Part shown: piece after piece, positions 14,159 to 14,571 of the stretch | How the letters are laid out: every line of letters starts with the position of its first letter | How positions within the stretch are numbered: the stretch's first letter is position 1 | DNA from: Candidatus Zixiibacteriota bacterium | GTDB lineage: Bacteria > Zixibacteria > MSB-5A5 > SM1-73 | Length of the DNA stretch: 14,571 nt | Assembly: GCA_023127875.1 (NCBI GenBank) | Contig: JAGMFA010000038.1 | Span: forward strand, 1 to 14,571 | Direction of reading: 5' to 3' | Position numbers and translations under genes: made by a program | Notes under the pieces: model-generated | What the model was told of the DNA's origin: nothing | Database searches by the model: none | The model's input: only the letters and a program-made list of their open reading frames with translations

Positions 14159-14571
14159 ATCCTTCGCAGATTACGCATTTTGCGTTATGCTGTTTGCGTA
14201 TCCGTATTTCTTCCTGATCCACATCTTGAAGAATACATCGATAAAAGAATATTCTTCCCATCCTGTTTAAGGCCTGTAATCTGTTTTGATGAACGACCTT
14301 GCCAATTAATAGGTGACGTTTTAGCCCCGATTCCTATGGAACCTGGGCGAGTTCAACGTCAGGATTATCATTATAAACGAAATGGAACCTGCTGTGTAAT
14401 GATAGCCTTTGAGCCGTTAGCGGGCAAACGTATTGTTGATGTCAAAGAACGAAAGACCAAGAAAGATTATGCTAAGTTTATGAGAAAGGTTGAGCAAGCA
14501 CATCCAAAAGCAGAGAAGATTATTTTAGTTCAAGATAATCTCAATACGCATAATCCTTCTTCTTTTTATGA
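14159..14571 (+). pseudogene. IS630-family transposase, catalytic half, 5'-truncated and cut by the window end
   Basis: The frame open from 14159 to the window end has no convincing start codon. From about 14276 it reads VICFDERPCQLIGDVLAPIP, then MEPGRVQRQDYHYKRNGTC, FEPLAGKRIVDVKERKTKKD and LVQDNLNTHNPSSFYE. These are hallmarks of the IS630 DDE transposase, including the first catalytic Asp (CFDE) and the second (QDNLNTH). The third acidic residue would lie past the window. The N-terminal helix-turn-helix half, about 160 residues in the family, would need DNA back to about 13800, but that is occupied by the toxin-antitoxin genes on the other strand. The copy is therefore broken at its 5' end, somewhere between about 14105 and 14270. 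No terminal inverted repeat is identified. Confidence 0.85.

Overview
The window looks like chromosomal DNA from an uncultivated bacterium, possibly of the FCB or candidate-phylum type (Zixibacteria-like). That is an inference. It rests on a secreted protein ending in two dockerin-type calcium repeats, a second secreted protein with an IPTL-CTERM sorting tail, short exact heptamer repeats between genes, and many small hairpin repeats. No taxonomic marker gene is present to settle it.

Left part (1-5560, + strand). A Wzx-like polysaccharide flippase (185-1735) overlaps a GT4 glycosyltransferase (1732-2859) by an ATGA. They look like the tail of a surface-polysaccharide cluster. After a hairpin and a sigma70-type promoter comes an EF-G-like translational GTPase of the EF-G2 type (3131-5215). 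A repeat-filled spacer then leads to tRNA-Thr(TGT) at 5488-5559.

Middle part (5560-12550, - strand). Two large secreted proteins are each followed and preceded by hairpin-rich spacer. One (5900-7660) has a signal peptide, an Ig-like region and an IPTL-CTERM anchor. The other (8847-11942) has a signal peptide, three related ADDF-type domains, a DUF11-like domain and a C-terminal dockerin pair. Both lie 570-780 nt downstream of promoter-like sequences on the same strand, so they may have long structured leaders. The spacers contain heptamer repeats, GTAGG/CCTAC-bounded palindromes, TTCGAC/GTCGAA REP-like hairpins, and an alternating hairpin and AT-linker module.

Right part (12550-14571). On the - strand there is the 3' half of a CAU-anticodon tRNA followed by an intact rho-independent terminator. 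This is what remains at the far end of an element integrated in a tRNA anticodon loop. To its right, inside the proposed element, sit a Phd/YefM antitoxin and PIN toxin operon with a clear promoter and palindromic operator, and then the DDE half of an IS630-family transposase running off the window.

There is no CRISPR array, no rRNA and no complete insertion sequence. The best candidates for something not yet described are the heptamer and hairpin repeat families, one of which supplies the last codons of the IPTL-CTERM gene, and the three-domain dockerin protein.
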